This document shows, one piece after another, positions 45,185 through 54,804 of a DNA stretch of 64,000 nucleotides; position 1 is the stretch's first letter, and each line of letters opens with the position of its first letter. The stretch is from Telluria antibiotica (GTDB taxonomy: Bacteria; Pseudomonadota; Gammaproteobacteria; Burkholderiales; Burkholderiaceae_D), in contig NZ_JAAQOM010000003.1 in NCBI RefSeq assembly GCF_011682055.1, forward strand, positions 124,001-188,000. The letters are read 5' to 3'. A program made the position numbers and the translations under genes. The notes under the pieces were generated by a model. It made no database searches. It was not told the origin of the DNA and was given only the letters and a program-made list of their open reading frames with translations.

Positions 45185-46402
45185 TTATGCCGCGAGCGCC
45201 TTCTGTGTCAGGCGGCCGTAGATGGCCGGGTAGCGGCCCACGCTGACGCGCCAGTTGCGCTCCGTCTCGACGTAGTGGCGGCCGGCCTGGCGCAGCTTCG
45301 GCCAGGACTCCTGTGCGGCGAGCAGGGCGCCAACCTTGTCCGCCAGCGAGTCCGGATCGTCGGCGCCGAACAGCACGCCGGTCTTGCCGTCCTCGATCAG
45401 CTCGAGGTGGCCGCCCACGTCGGACGCGGCCAGGATGCGGCCCTGCGCCATCGCTTCCAGCGGCTTGAGCGGCGTGACGAGGTCCGTCAGGCGCATCGAC
45501 AGGCGCGGGTACACGAGCACGTCGAGCAGGTCGTAGTATTTGTTGACCTGGTCGTGCGGCACACGGCCCGTGAACACGACCTTGTCCGCGATGTTCAGGT
45601 CCTTGGCCATCTGGCGCAGTTGCTCGTCCTGCGGGCCGCCGCCGACGAGCAGCACGCGCAGGTCGGGCATGCGCGCGACGAGCTTCGGCACGGCGCGCAG
45701 CAGCACGTCCAGGCCTTCGTACGCGTAGAACGAGCCGATGAAGCCGATCAGGCGCGCGTCGCCCAGGCCCAGTTTTTCCTTCAGTGCGAGGTCGGGCGTG
45801 CCGCCCATCGAGAATTTCTCGATGTCGACCGCGTTCGGGATCACGGTGACCTTGTTGGCCGGGACGCCGCGCGCGACGATATCCTTGCGCAGGCCTTCGC
45901 AGATCGTGGTGACGGCATCGGCCTGCTTCAGTGCATAGGTCTCGAGCGCGCGTGTGAGGCGGTAGCGCAGGCCGTTCTCCGAGCTGGTGCCGTGGTCGAC
46001 GGCAGCGTCTTCCCAGAATGCGCGCACTTCGTAGACGACAGGGATGCCGAAGCGCTTGCCGGCGCGCAGTGCGGCGATCGCGTTCAGCGACGGCGAGTGC
46101 GCGTGCAGGACGTCCGGTTTCACGAGCGGGATGATCTCGGCCAGGCGCTTGGCCAGGCCGTCGATCACGTTCACCTGGTTCAGGACGGGCAGCTTCGCCA
46201 GCGCGCCCTTCGATTCCGGCGTGCGGTAGAAGTGCAGGCCGTCGACGGTTTCTTCCAGCATGTCGCCGGAATTCTGCTTGGCGCCGGTGACGTGGAAGGT
46301 TTCCCAGCCGAGCGCGCGCTGTTCGCGCAGGATCGAGCGGGTACGAAAGGTGTACCCGCTGTGCAGCGGGATCGAGTGGTCGAGGACGTGCAGGACTCGC
46401 AT
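45185..46402 (-). CDS. PEP-CTERM/exosortase A-associated glycosyltransferase (TIGR04063, Daro_2409 family)
   Basis: The 405-residue GT4 protein starts MRVLHVLDHSIPLHSGYTFR, the signature of this exosortase-linked family. The donor domain has LLVGGGPQDEQLRQMA and YPRLSMRLTDLVTPLKPLEAMAQGRILA with the E-x7-E-type glutamate. It is separated by 48 bases from the XrtA gene and by 28 from the preceding glycosyltransferase gene. It acts in the cytoplasm on the lipid-linked intermediate. The sugar is unknown. Confidence 0.92.
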   Translation of the reverse strand: MRVLHVLDHSIPLHSGYTFRTRSILREQRALGWETFHVTGAKQNSGDMLEETVDGLHFYRTPESKGALAKLPVLNQVNVIDGLAKRLAEIIPLVKPDVLHAHSPSLNAIAALRAGKRFGIPVVYEVRAFWEDAAVDHGTSSENGLRYRLTRALETYALKQADAVTTICEGLRKDIVARGVPANKVTVIPNAVDIEKFSMGGTPDLALKEKLGLGDARLIGFIGSFYAYEGLDVLLRAVPKLVARMPDLRVLLVGGGPQDEQLRQMAKDLNIADKVVFTGRVPHDQVNKYYDLLDVLVYPRLSMRLTDLVTPLKPLEAMAQGRILAASDVGGHLELIEDGKTGVLFGADDPDSLADKVGALLAAQESWPKLRQAGRHYVETERNWRVSVGRYPAIYGRLTQKALAA

Positions 46403-46450
46403 GATCTTAATTCCGTTCTTCTCTTGGTATCGCGTTATTCGAATGCCGGG

Positions 46451-48007
46451 TCAGCGGGCGTGCGCGGCCTTCAGCGCGCCGTCGATGGCTTGACCCTGGT
46501 CGGCCAGGAAGCGGTGCAGCGCGGCGCGCGCGCTCTCCTTGTCGTGGTCGTACGGGACCGCGAGCATGACGGCCGCGCCGTCGTCGCCGCGCAGCATGGC
46601 CTTGTTCGCGGCCTGCCACAGCTTGCCGACGGGGTCGCTGCCCGTGTAATGCCCGCCGACCCATTTGAAGGCCCACACCATGATGGCGCCCTGCGGCACG
46701 CGCAGGATGCCTTCGTGCACGGTCACGGGCGTGCCGGCGACGGTCTCGCTGCGCGCCGTGCTTTCCACTTCGTGCCAGGTATCTTCGTAGCCGGTCAGGC
46801 GGTTCATGGAACTGATCAGGCTCTTCGTCGGATTCTGGTTGCGGTAGTACAGGACGGTCAGGCTCACGGGCAGGCTGCCTTCCTGGTAGGCGCGGTGGAA
46901 GCGCGCGTCCGGCTCCATGTAGAACGGCTTCCAGTCGGCGAAGTCGCGCGCTTCCGGCGCGGTCACGGCGACGTCGGCCAGGCGCACGGGCGCCGGGTTG
47001 TCGTTCGCGCGCTCGCCCACCAGCGCGAGTGCGGGCCACAAGCCGCACACGAGCAGCACGCCGGCCACCATCGCGGGGAGGCGGCGCGGCATGGTTCCGG
47101 ACAAGGCGGGCGCCGGCTTGGCGCCGGCGGCCGCCGGTGCCGCGGGCGCGGGGGCGTTGTCCTCGCGCCAGAAGCTGCCGATCCAGAACATGATGAACAT
47201 GACGAGGCCGAAGAACAGCCAGCCGTAGATGATGTGGTCGACGCCCGTCGCCAGCGCCATGCCGGACAGGTGGCCGATCATCACGATCATGTACGCGCGC
47301 AGGCCGTTGGCGATGACGGGGACGACCACCGACAGGCCGATGAACAGCGCGCGCCGCGCGGTGGAACGGTAGGTCAGGTAGGCGTACAGGCTGCCCAGTG
47401 TGATCGAGGAAATCAGGTAGCGCACGCCGCTGCAGGCTTCGACCACGGACCAGTTACCGGTCGGCAGTTCGAAGCGGGTGCCGCTGCGCAGCACGGGGAT
47501 GCCGGTGGCGCGCACGGCCCATACCGTGAAGTCGGCCGTGAACTGGATCAGCGGGGCGACGAAGATCTCGCCGAACGGCACCGCGAACAGCAGGAAGAGC
47601 AGCGGGAACGTGAGCGAGCCGGCCAGGCGCGGGCCGAACAGGGCCAGCGCGGCGACGGGGAACATCGCGACGAACATGTATTGCGACACGACCTGCACCT
47701 CGCCCAGCTGCGCGGCGAGCCAGCCGGCGCCGAGCGCCGCGAGCAGCAGCAGTGCGGGCGGCCAGGGCTTGGGCGGATACAGGCTGAAATTCTCGCGCCG
47801 GCGCCACACGAGCCACAGGCTGATCGGCAGGATCACGTAGCCGTGTGCGAACGTCTCGGAACTGTTCCACACCGAGACGATCGAGCGCACCGTGCCGAAA
47901 TACAGCAGGAACGGCGCGAGCAGGGCCAGCGCGATCAGCGCCGCGCCCTGGCGCGATATCGGGGCAGCGGTGGCGTTGATGACGCCCGGTGGCGGATTCA
48001 GGAACAT
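46451..48007 (-). CDS. xrtA: Exosortase A (XrtA) fused to an EpsI domain
   Basis: The 518-residue inner-membrane protein has at least eight hydrophobic segments in its first 290 residues. The catalytic triad of exosortases is visible: VEACSGVRYL (Cys about 192), ANGLRAYM (Arg about 237) and VDHIIYGW (His about 258). After a membrane segment, residues 310-518 form the EpsI-type periplasmic domain (about 200 residues). This fusion is known in several betaproteobacteria. It is thought to cut PEP-CTERM proteins at the C terminus and pass them to the envelope. Its stop overlaps nothing, and its start overlaps the next glycosyltransferase by ten bases. No PEP-CTERM protein is encoded in the window. 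Confidence 0.95.
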   Translation of the reverse strand: MFLNPPPGVINATAAPISRQGAALIALALLAPFLLYFGTVRSIVSVWNSSETFAHGYVILPISLWLVWRRRENFSLYPPKPWPPALLLLAALGAGWLAAQLGEVQVVSQYMFVAMFPVAALALFGPRLAGSLTFPLLFLLFAVPFGEIFVAPLIQFTADFTVWAVRATGIPVLRSGTRFELPTGNWSVVEACSGVRYLISSITLGSLYAYLTYRSTARRALFIGLSVVVPVIANGLRAYMIVMIGHLSGMALATGVDHIIYGWLFFGLVMFIMFWIGSFWREDNAPAPAAPAAAGAKPAPALSGTMPRRLPAMVAGVLLVCGLWPALALVGERANDNPAPVRLADVAVTAPEARDFADWKPFYMEPDARFHRAYQEGSLPVSLTVLYYRNQNPTKSLISSMNRLTGYEDTWHEVESTARSETVAGTPVTVHEGILRVPQGAIMVWAFKWVGGHYTGSDPVGKLWQAANKAMLRGDDGAAVMLAVPYDHDKESARAALHRFLADQGQAIDGALKAAHAR

Positions 48008-49200
48008 TCGAGACTCTCCCCAATACAGGCAAGGTTGCTGGACCAGCTGTAGTTGCGCTGGACCTTGGCGCGCGCCGCCGCGCCGATCGCGGCCGCGGCG
48101 CTGTCCTGGCCGGCCAGCAGCGTGCTCACGGCGTCGACGAAACCGGCGGCATCCTCGGCGAGCACCAGTTCACTGCCCGGCACGGCGTCGATGCCTTCCA
48201 GTGCCTGCGGCGACACGACGACCGGCGTGGCCATCGCCATCGCTTCCAGCACCTTGTTCTGGATGCCGCGCGCGATGCGCAGCGGCGCCACCGACACGGC
48301 GGCATGCGCGATGTACGGCCGCACGTCCGGCACGGTGCCCGTGACGACGACGCCGGGCAGCTTCGCCAGTTCCTGCACGGCCGGCGCCGGCCGCGAGCCG
48401 ACGATGTAGAACTTCACGTCGGCGAACCGCTCGCGCAGGCGCGGGAAGACGTCGGCGGCGAACCACTGGACGGCGTCCACGTTCGGCCAGTAGTCCATCG
48501 CGCCCGTGAACACGACGGCGCGTTCGTCCGCCGCGTACGGATTCGCGTGCGGCTGGTCGGGCGAGAAGTAGTCGGTGTCGACGCCGTTGCTGAAGTGGCC
48601 GATCTTGGCCGTGCTTTCGGGCGCCAGCTGGCGGAACAGCTCCGCCTCGGGCGCCGAGACGAACAGCGACGCGTCGTAGTCGCGCGCCACGCGGCGCTCG
48701 TACGCGAGCAGGCGGCGCGCCTCATAGCGGTACAGCCAGTTCATCGGCCACGATTTCTGGTCGGCGTACTGGCGCCATTTGTCGGAGTCGACGTCGCAGA
48801 AGTCGACGACGCGGCGCGCCGAGCGGTACGGGTCGGCGTATTGCGCCATCGCGCCCGAGAACACGAGCACGCGGTCGATCTTATGTTTCGCCACGGTGTC
48901 GTCGACCCAGCGCGCGAGCGCAGCGTCGCGGTAGTACTCGAGCGACAGCGAACGGTTCTTCAACAGCGCCTGCAGGCTGCGCACGCGCGCCAGCAACGGG
49001 TTCATGCGCGCGAAACGGCTGCTGGCGCACAAGGCCTCGACGTGCGGCACGTACTGCCAGTCGGCGGGGTCGTCCACGAAGGTGGCCAGGTGCACGCGGT
49101 AGTGCCGGGCCAGGTGCTTCAGCAGGTGGTACGAGCGGATCTTGTCGCCCTTGTTGGGCGGGTACGGGATCCGGTGGATCAGCAGCAGCAGGTCTTCCAC
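47998..49200 (-). CDS. PEP-CTERM/XrtA system glycosyltransferase (TIGR03087 type)
   Basis: The 400-residue GT4-like protein begins MEDLLLLIHRIPYPPNKGDK, the family signature. VFVSAPEAELFRQL-like and NGVDTDYFSPD segments precede the donor domain, with VVFTGAMDYWPNVDAVQWFA. It ends in the E-x7-E-type stretch IQNKVLEAMAMATPVVVSP. The gene overlaps the XrtA gene start by ten bases. It is 13 bases downstream of the FemAB gene, so it is in the same operon. The sugar it adds is unknown. Confidence 0.92.
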   Translation of the reverse strand: MEDLLLLIHRIPYPPNKGDKIRSYHLLKHLARHYRVHLATFVDDPADWQYVPHVEALCASSRFARMNPLLARVRSLQALLKNRSLSLEYYRDAALARWVDDTVAKHKIDRVLVFSGAMAQYADPYRSARRVVDFCDVDSDKWRQYADQKSWPMNWLYRYEARRLLAYERRVARDYDASLFVSAPEAELFRQLAPESTAKIGHFSNGVDTDYFSPDQPHANPYAADERAVVFTGAMDYWPNVDAVQWFAADVFPRLRERFADVKFYIVGSRPAPAVQELAKLPGVVVTGTVPDVRPYIAHAAVSVAPLRIARGIQNKVLEAMAMATPVVVSPQALEGIDAVPGSELVLAEDAAGFVDAVSTLLAGQDSAAAAIGAAARAKVQRNYSWSSNLACIGESLECS

Positions 49201-49213
49201 GATGTTTTCCTTA

Positions 49214-50311
49214 TCACCCCAGATTGCGGACGATGTAAGGGCCCATGAAGTTCGCCAGCGGCAGCGGCAGCTTCTTCCACATCTTGATGAACAGCTGGTA
49301 TTTCGGGTTCAGCGGATTGTTGTCCGGCAGCGCGCTCGCGGCGTACAGCTTGTATTCGTACGGCAGGTGCTGCGCCGTGAAGCCCCAGTTCTTCTTGAAG
49401 TCGTAGGCGCCGGTGCCCAGCTTGCTGCGGCCGAAGTCGAACAGGCGGCAGCCGCGCGCGGCCGCGGCCTGCATCAGGTTCCAGTACATGAAGTCGTTGC
49501 CGGCCACTTCGCGCGCGAGGTCCATGCCGCCGCCGTAGTAGGGCACGACCTCGTCGCGCCAGTAGAACGACAGCACGGCGGCCACGAGGCGGTTGTCTTC
49601 CGTGACGATGGTGCGCACTTCGCACTCGTCGCCGAACACCTCCTGCAGCATGGCGAAGTATTTTTTCGGGAACACCGGGGTGCCCAGGCGGTGCACGCTG
49701 TGCGCATAGGCCTCGAACATGCGGTCGACGTTGGCATCGACTTCGCCGCGCAGGCCCAGCTTGATGCCCTTGCGGACCATCGCGCGCTGCTTGCGCGGGA
49801 TGGCGTTCAGGTTGGCCTCGTCGTCGCCCGAGATCTCCTTGCGGAAGGTGACGTACAGCTCCTTCGTGTGCCAGCTGGCGTCGTCCGGGTGGAAGCGCTG
49901 CATGCCGCGGTATTCCAGGTGGCCCACGCCCAGCTTCTGCGCCAGTTCGTGCGCGGCTTGGTCGAGCATGGCGCGTGCCGCGTCGCTCGTCGCGGCCGGG
50001 CCGCCGTACACGCAGAACGGCATCGCGCCCAGCGAGTGGCCGAACAGGCGGCTCTTGATTTCCGCGAGGGGCAGCACGCCGAGGATCTGGCCGTCCTGCT
50101 GGACGTAATAAAACCAGGTCTTGATGCCGAACGAACCCTCGATCACCTTTTGCCAGCCGGACAGGTGGAAGAAGGTGGCGTCGGGGCAGGCGCGGACGAA
50201 CGCGTCCCAGCGGCCGTATTCGTGCGGCTGGAGCAGGTGCAGCGTCATGGGAGACGTGGACAGCACGGGAGCTGCCCGTTTGGCCTGTGCGGCCTCGATG
50301 ATCGAATTCAT
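49214..50311 (-). CDS. FemAB-family XrtA/PEP-CTERM system-associated protein (TIGR03019 type)
   Basis: The 365-residue protein starts MNSIIEAAQAKRAAPVLS (ATG 50311, four-base overlap with the deacetylase stop). It carries FemAB/GNAT-like folds: WDAFVRACPDATFFHLSGWQKVIEG, LKLGLRGEVDANVDRMF and LLVAAVLSFYWRDEVVPYYGGGMDLAREVAGNDFMYW. In FemABX these domains bind aminoacyl-tRNA, but the family in exosortase loci has an unknown acyl donor. It probably acylates or aminoacylates the polymer. Its domain is related to that of the GNAT/BioF2-like protein at 34235. Confidence 0.9.
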   Translation of the reverse strand: MNSIIEAAQAKRAAPVLSTSPMTLHLLQPHEYGRWDAFVRACPDATFFHLSGWQKVIEGSFGIKTWFYYVQQDGQILGVLPLAEIKSRLFGHSLGAMPFCVYGGPAATSDAARAMLDQAAHELAQKLGVGHLEYRGMQRFHPDDASWHTKELYVTFRKEISGDDEANLNAIPRKQRAMVRKGIKLGLRGEVDANVDRMFEAYAHSVHRLGTPVFPKKYFAMLQEVFGDECEVRTIVTEDNRLVAAVLSFYWRDEVVPYYGGGMDLAREVAGNDFMYWNLMQAAAARGCRLFDFGRSKLGTGAYDFKKNWGFTAQHLPYEYKLYAASALPDNNPLNPKYQLFIKMWKKLPLPLANFMGPYIVRNLG

Positions 50312-51192
50312 GGGCGGTTCAGGAAGATGTTGTCCATGCGGTCCCACGCGAAGTCGCGCGCGAGGGATTCGATGCGGCGTTCCATCCGGTCGATGTTGAT
50401 GTAGTGGCGGAAGCGCGCCTTGGCGCCGAGGCCTTCGGGACGCGGCTGGCCGGGGTCGACTTCCCACGGGTGGAAGTAGAACAGGGCGGGCTGGCCGTCC
50501 TCGCGGTTCACCTTGGCCATCATCCAGCGCGACAGCGCGTACGGCAGCAGGCGGAAATAGCCGCCGCCGCCGGCCGGCAGGTTACGGCCCATCATGTGCA
50601 CGGTCGTGATCGGGATTTCCAGCAGGCCGTCGGTGCCGTTCGGGTAGAACGCGAAACGGGGCGCTTCCGGCATGCCGTAGTGGTCGTGCACGACCGGGTA
50701 GATGCTGGAGCTGTAGCGGTAGCCTGCCTCGAGCAGCTCGTCGAGCGCCCACAGGTTGTCGCGGCCGATCGAGAAGCTGGGCGCGCGGTAGCCCAGCACG
50801 GCCTGGCCGCCGATGTCTTCCAGCAGCGCTTTCGCGGAGCGGATGTCGTTGGCGAATTCGGCGCGGGTCTGGTCCGACGCGCGCAGGTGGCCGTAGCCGT
50901 GGCTGGCCAGTTCGTGGCCGGCGGCCACGATGCGCTTGACGACCTGCGGATAGCGCTCGGCGATCCAGCCCAGCGTGAAGAACGTGGCGCGCACCCCGTG
51001 GCGCTCGAACAGCGCGAGGATGCGGTCCATATTGGCTTCGACGCGGCATTCGCGCGTGGGCCAGCTGGCGCGATCGATGTACGGCGCGAAAGCGGAGACC
51101 TGGAAGTAGTCCTCGACGTCGCAGGTCATCGCATTGCGGATGCGTTGTCCCGGGGCAGGTGCGGGCCGCGGGGCGAGTTCGAGCATGTTCAT
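50308..51192 (-). CDS. XrtA system polysaccharide deacetylase (TIGR03006 type)
   Basis: The 294-residue protein starts MNMLELAPRPAPA (ATG 51192, overlapping the ATPase stop in ATGA). MTCDVEDYFQVSAF holds the metal-binding Asp of NodB-type deacetylases. ELASHGYGHLRASDQ holds His-x3-His, and GYRAPSFSIGRDN is motif 3. FYFHPWEVDPGQPRPEG ends the domain. It has no signal peptide and probably removes acetyl groups from a lipid-linked amino sugar inside the cell. Together with the HexNAc dehydrogenase at 19428 it may shape charge. Confidence 0.92.
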   Translation of the reverse strand: MNMLELAPRPAPAPGQRIRNAMTCDVEDYFQVSAFAPYIDRASWPTRECRVEANMDRILALFERHGVRATFFTLGWIAERYPQVVKRIVAAGHELASHGYGHLRASDQTRAEFANDIRSAKALLEDIGGQAVLGYRAPSFSIGRDNLWALDELLEAGYRYSSSIYPVVHDHYGMPEAPRFAFYPNGTDGLLEIPITTVHMMGRNLPAGGGGYFRLLPYALSRWMMAKVNREDGQPALFYFHPWEVDPGQPRPEGLGAKARFRHYINIDRMERRIESLARDFAWDRMDNIFLNRP

Positions 51193-52259
51193 TCTTGGTT
51201 GTCCATCGGATGGGTTACCGCCCCCTGGGGCGTGGCGACGATCTTCTTCAGGATCGACAGCACGGAAACGATCGATTTCTCCAGGCGCATCATGCGTTCG
51301 TCCAGCACTTCGACGCTGCTCACGCGGCGATCGCCGACGCGCTGGTCGATGGTGCGCAGGTCGGAGCGGAAGGCCGCGTCCAGATCCACGTCGGCCGCGG
51401 TGCCCTTCAGCGTGTCCGGCGCCGGCGTGCCGAGCGGATCGTCGACCTCGAATTCCTCGCTGATGTCCTTCACGACCATGTTGATGTCCTGCTCGCCGAA
51501 CGCATGCATCTCTTCCAGGAAGCCCATCAGCAGCACGCGGTCCATCAGCGTGTTGACCTTGCGCGGGATGCCGCCGCTGTAGGCGTAGATCGCGGCATGG
51601 GCGCCGTCGTCGAACGACGGATCGCCCTTCCAGTCGACGGTCGCGAGGCGGTGCTCGACGTAGGCGTGGGTTTCCTGCGCATCCATCGGGCCCAGGTGGT
51701 AGCTGGCGATCACGCGCTGGCGCAGCTGCTGCATGCCGGGGCTGTGCAGGGTGGCGCGGAATTCGGGCTGGCCGAGCAGGAAGGTCTGCAGCAGCGATTT
51801 GTCGTCGGTCTGGAAGTTCGACAGCATGCGCAATTCCTCGACCGTGCGCGCCGACAGGTTCTGCGCCTCGTCGATGACGAGCAGGGCGCGCTTGCCCTGG
51901 TGGTCGACGTCGCACAGGAATTTTTCCAGGCGCGTGAGCAGGTCCGTCTTGCTGGCGCCTTCGTACGGCAGGCCGAACGCCGACACGACCATGCGCAGCG
52001 TGTCGTCCGGATCGAGATGCGTGTTGACGATGTGGGCGGCGACGATCTGGTCGGACGGCAGCCGGTTGAACAGGTTGCGCACGAGCGTCGTCTTGCCCGC
52101 GCCGACTTCGCCCGTGATGACGATGAAGCCTTCACCCTGCGACAGCCCGTATTCGAGGTAGGCCATGGCCCGCTTGTGGCCTTTGCTGCCGAAGAAGAAA
52201 TGCGGGTCCGGACGCAGCTGGAAAGGTTTGGCGGAAAATCCGTAGAAAGACTCGTACAT
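51189..52259 (-). CDS. XrtA/PEP-CTERM system-associated ATPase (ExeA-like, TIGR03015 type)
   Basis: The 356-residue protein starts MYESFYGFSAKPFQLRPD. VITGEVGAGKTTLVRNLF is Walker A (about 46-63) and RALLVIDEAQNLSA is Walker B (about 124-137). Its AAA+ fold resembles the ExeA/GspA ATPase family, without the peptidoglycan-binding tail. The C-terminal 100 residues are acidic and coiled. It presumably powers or gates assembly of the secretion apparatus. It overlaps the deacetylase by four bases and is 17 bases after the outer-membrane protein gene. Confidence 0.92.
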   Translation of the reverse strand: MYESFYGFSAKPFQLRPDPHFFFGSKGHKRAMAYLEYGLSQGEGFIVITGEVGAGKTTLVRNLFNRLPSDQIVAAHIVNTHLDPDDTLRMVVSAFGLPYEGASKTDLLTRLEKFLCDVDHQGKRALLVIDEAQNLSARTVEELRMLSNFQTDDKSLLQTFLLGQPEFRATLHSPGMQQLRQRVIASYHLGPMDAQETHAYVEHRLATVDWKGDPSFDDGAHAAIYAYSGGIPRKVNTLMDRVLLMGFLEEMHAFGEQDINMVVKDISEEFEVDDPLGTPAPDTLKGTAADVDLDAAFRSDLRTIDQRVGDRRVSSVEVLDERMMRLEKSIVSVLSILKKIVATPQGAVTHPMDNQE

Positions 52260-52276
52260 CGTATGCCTCCGCGGGC

Positions 52277-53866
52277 TCAATACTGGACGGAAAGCGTCGC
52301 CACGAGCGCATTCTCGTGGTAGTCGCGATTGTCGAACACGCCGGCGCGGCCCTTGGAGTGGCGCAGGTCGAGCGTTCCGATGGTCTTGGTGCTGAAGCGG
52401 CTGCTCAGGCCCGCGCTCACCTGGCGGATGTCGTTGGTGAGGCCGGTCTTCAGCGATTGCACGTTCACGGCGTACAGGTTGGCGTGCGCCGAGCTGCGCG
52501 AGGACAGGCGGTAGTCGAAATCCGCGCTGGCGCCATGCTGCTTCGTGTCCTCGTTCAGGGCGCCCAACTGCGTCGGCAGCAGCACGCTGTCTTCCTGCTG
52601 CAGCGACAGGGCCTGCGTGTGCTCGCTGAAGACCGAGAACACGAGGTTGCTGCGCGCACCCTTGAACGTGGCGGAACCCTGCAAGCGCTTGTTGCGCATG
52701 TAACGGTTGCTCAGGTAATTGATGCTCTGGAGCAGCGTGGGCGGCAGGCCCGTCTGCGCCATATAGGCTTGCACCGCCTGCTGGCGCGCGATCGGGTCGG
52801 GATATGCGGTCTGGAACAGGTGGTCGAGCATCGCGGCCGTGTCGACCGCGGCCGGCAGCAGGAATTGCGAGCGCGTCGTCGTGACGACGTCGGCATACGT
52901 CAGCGCCCAGACGCTGCGCTGCGTGCGGTAGCTGGCGTCGAACGAGCCCGTCTTGCCGAAGTAGCGCCGGCCATACGATGCGCTCACGCGCGTGCGCGAC
53001 GACGGCGCCCAGATGAAGCCGCCGGACCAGCTGCGGCCGCGCGTCCGTTGGGACAGCGCACGGTATTCGTACTTGTCGTAGCCGACGCTGGTCGTCGCGC
53101 TCAGGTGCTGCGTGACGCGGTACTGCAGGCCCGCCAGGCTGTTTTCGGTGACGGTATTGCCCGTGTTCTGGGCGGTCATGTCCTGGTGCGAATGGTGGAA
53201 GTTCCAGCCGAGATCGGTGAAGCGCGGACCGCTGACCAGGTCGAGCGACCGCGTGCTGGCCAGGCTGTTGCCGAAGCCGCTCTTGGCGCCGCCCTCGACC
53301 GCGTCGCGCGTGTAGCGGGCCGTCATCAAGGCCGTCGCGCCGAACCGGTGCCGGAGGTAAGGGCTGATGCTCCACGTGTGGATGTCGGTGCCGTTGTTCG
53401 CGCTGAACGAATTGGCCGGCAACGGGCCGAACGCCGAGACGGCCTGGCGCGTGCCGCTGGCGCTCGCGTCCACGTACAGCAATTCCCGGACCGCGACGGC
53501 CTCGGCCGCAGCCGAATAGCGGCGGTCGCTGTCGCGCGTGTTCGGGGTGTTGTCGTTGCTGTATGCGTATTTGCGCCATTCCGCGCTGGCGTTGAACTTC
53601 AGGCGCGAGCTGATGCCGGTGATGGACACGCTGGGGGCCACTTCGCTGACGAAGCTGCCGCGTGCCTGGTCCTGGGACAGGTTGCCCACGTTGTCGGAAT
53701 ACGTTTCACGCAGCTGGACACCGGGCGCGACTCGCCAGTCCGCCAGGCAGTCGTTCGACAGCAGCAGTGCCGCCAGCGCAAGCGGCGTGAGCCGGAGCGT
53801 GGCACTGCCGGGCCATTTGACCAACCGGTGAGCGGACAAGGACAAATTAGCCGTAGTGATAGTCAT
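52277..53866 (-). CDS. PEP-CTERM system-associated outer-membrane beta-barrel protein (TIGR03016 type)
   Basis: The 529-residue protein has a signal peptide (RLTPLALAALLLSNDCLA, cleavage near CLA-DWR) and a mature part beginning ADWRVAPGVQLRETYSDNV. It is followed by amphipathic strands (YKYDKYEYRALSQRT-like) that end with an aromatic residue (ATLSVQY). The pattern is of a 20-plus-stranded barrel, probably an exopolysaccharide pore or exposed scaffold. It overlaps the tyrosine kinase stop by 20 bases, unusual but consistent with tight coupling. Confidence 0.88.
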   Translation of the reverse strand: MTITTANLSLSAHRLVKWPGSATLRLTPLALAALLLSNDCLADWRVAPGVQLRETYSDNVGNLSQDQARGSFVSEVAPSVSITGISSRLKFNASAEWRKYAYSNDNTPNTRDSDRRYSAAAEAVAVRELLYVDASASGTRQAVSAFGPLPANSFSANNGTDIHTWSISPYLRHRFGATALMTARYTRDAVEGGAKSGFGNSLASTRSLDLVSGPRFTDLGWNFHHSHQDMTAQNTGNTVTENSLAGLQYRVTQHLSATTSVGYDKYEYRALSQRTRGRSWSGGFIWAPSSRTRVSASYGRRYFGKTGSFDASYRTQRSVWALTYADVVTTTRSQFLLPAAVDTAAMLDHLFQTAYPDPIARQQAVQAYMAQTGLPPTLLQSINYLSNRYMRNKRLQGSATFKGARSNLVFSVFSEHTQALSLQQEDSVLLPTQLGALNEDTKQHGASADFDYRLSSRSSAHANLYAVNVQSLKTGLTNDIRQVSAGLSSRFSTKTIGTLDLRHSKGRAGVFDNRDYHENALVATLSVQY

Positions 53867-54788
53867 ACGTTTCTTCGATGCCGGGGAACTCCCTGGTCTT
53901 GTTATAGATGAGATTGACGTTCGGATAGCTTTCCAGCTGGCGCAGGGCCTCCTTGACGGCGTGCTGGGTCGTCGTCTGGGCTTCGACCACCATCACGATC
54001 TGCCCCATGTGCGACGCGAGCACGCGCGATTCGCTGGTCAGCAGCAGCGGCGGCGAATCGAAGATCACGACCCGGTCGCGATAACGGTTGGCGATTTCGC
54101 TCACGAGCGTGCTCATGGACGAGCTGGCCAGCAACTCCGTTGCGCGCGGCGTGCTCGTGCCGGCCGGCAGGATCGACAGCGTGTCGACGTTGGTGCGCAG
54201 CATGACGTCGGCCATGTCGATCTTGTCGTCCACGAGGATGTCCATCAGGCCGCGGTGCGCGGGCAGGCCGAGCGAGCGCAGCACCGACGGGCGCGCCACG
54301 TCGGCGTCGACGAGCAGCACCGTGTGGTCGAGTTCCATCGCGATGCTCATCGCCAGGTTGATGGCGCAATAGGTCTTGCCCTCGCCCGGCAGCGAGCTGG
54401 TGACCATGATCAGGTTGCCCGGCTTTTCTCCTTCCGCGCGCTCGGTGAACGCGCGCTGCAGCAGCGGGCGCTTGATGACGCGGAAGTCTTCCAGCAGGCG
54501 CGTGCGGCCGCCGGCGGCCGTCACCATGCCCAGGTCGCGCATGCGGTTCAAGTCGAGCTCGACACGGCGGGTCGAGGATTTCTGTGTGGGCGCGGCCTTT
54601 GGCGCCGCGTGGGGCGCTGCTTCGGGCGCGGCCGGAGCGGGCGAGGGTGCCAGGTTGATGGGGGCGTTCGGCGCGGCCGCGTGGGCGGCCTCGATGGCGT
54701 CGATGGCCGCCGCTTCCGGCGCGTTGGCGGCGGCCGGTGTGTTGCGCTTCAGGTCGATCCGGCTTGCCGCTTTTTCGATGATGCTCAC
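53847..54788 (-). CDS. XrtA-associated tyrosine autokinase (BY-kinase, TIGR03018 type)
   Basis: The 313-residue product is the cytoplasmic kinase partner of the chain-length protein next to it. It starts at GTG 54788 with AAGGAG upstream. Walker A SSLPGEGKTYCAINLA, Walker A' VLLVDADVARPS and Walker B VVIFDSPPLLL are present. The C terminus EETYDYHYG provides the clustered tyrosines that are phosphorylated. The N-terminal 90 residues are Ala/Pro-rich and probably disordered. It controls polymer length by assembling on the periplasmic chain-length protein. Confidence 0.94.
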   Translation of the reverse strand: MSIIEKAASRIDLKRNTPAAANAPEAAAIDAIEAAHAAAPNAPINLAPSPAPAAPEAAPHAAPKAAPTQKSSTRRVELDLNRMRDLGMVTAAGGRTRLLEDFRVIKRPLLQRAFTERAEGEKPGNLIMVTSSLPGEGKTYCAINLAMSIAMELDHTVLLVDADVARPSVLRSLGLPAHRGLMDILVDDKIDMADVMLRTNVDTLSILPAGTSTPRATELLASSSMSTLVSEIANRYRDRVVIFDSPPLLLTSESRVLASHMGQIVMVVEAQTTTQHAVKEALRQLESYPNVNLIYNKTREFPGIEETYDYHYG

Positions 54789-54804
54789 GGTGTACTCCTT
54801 AATC

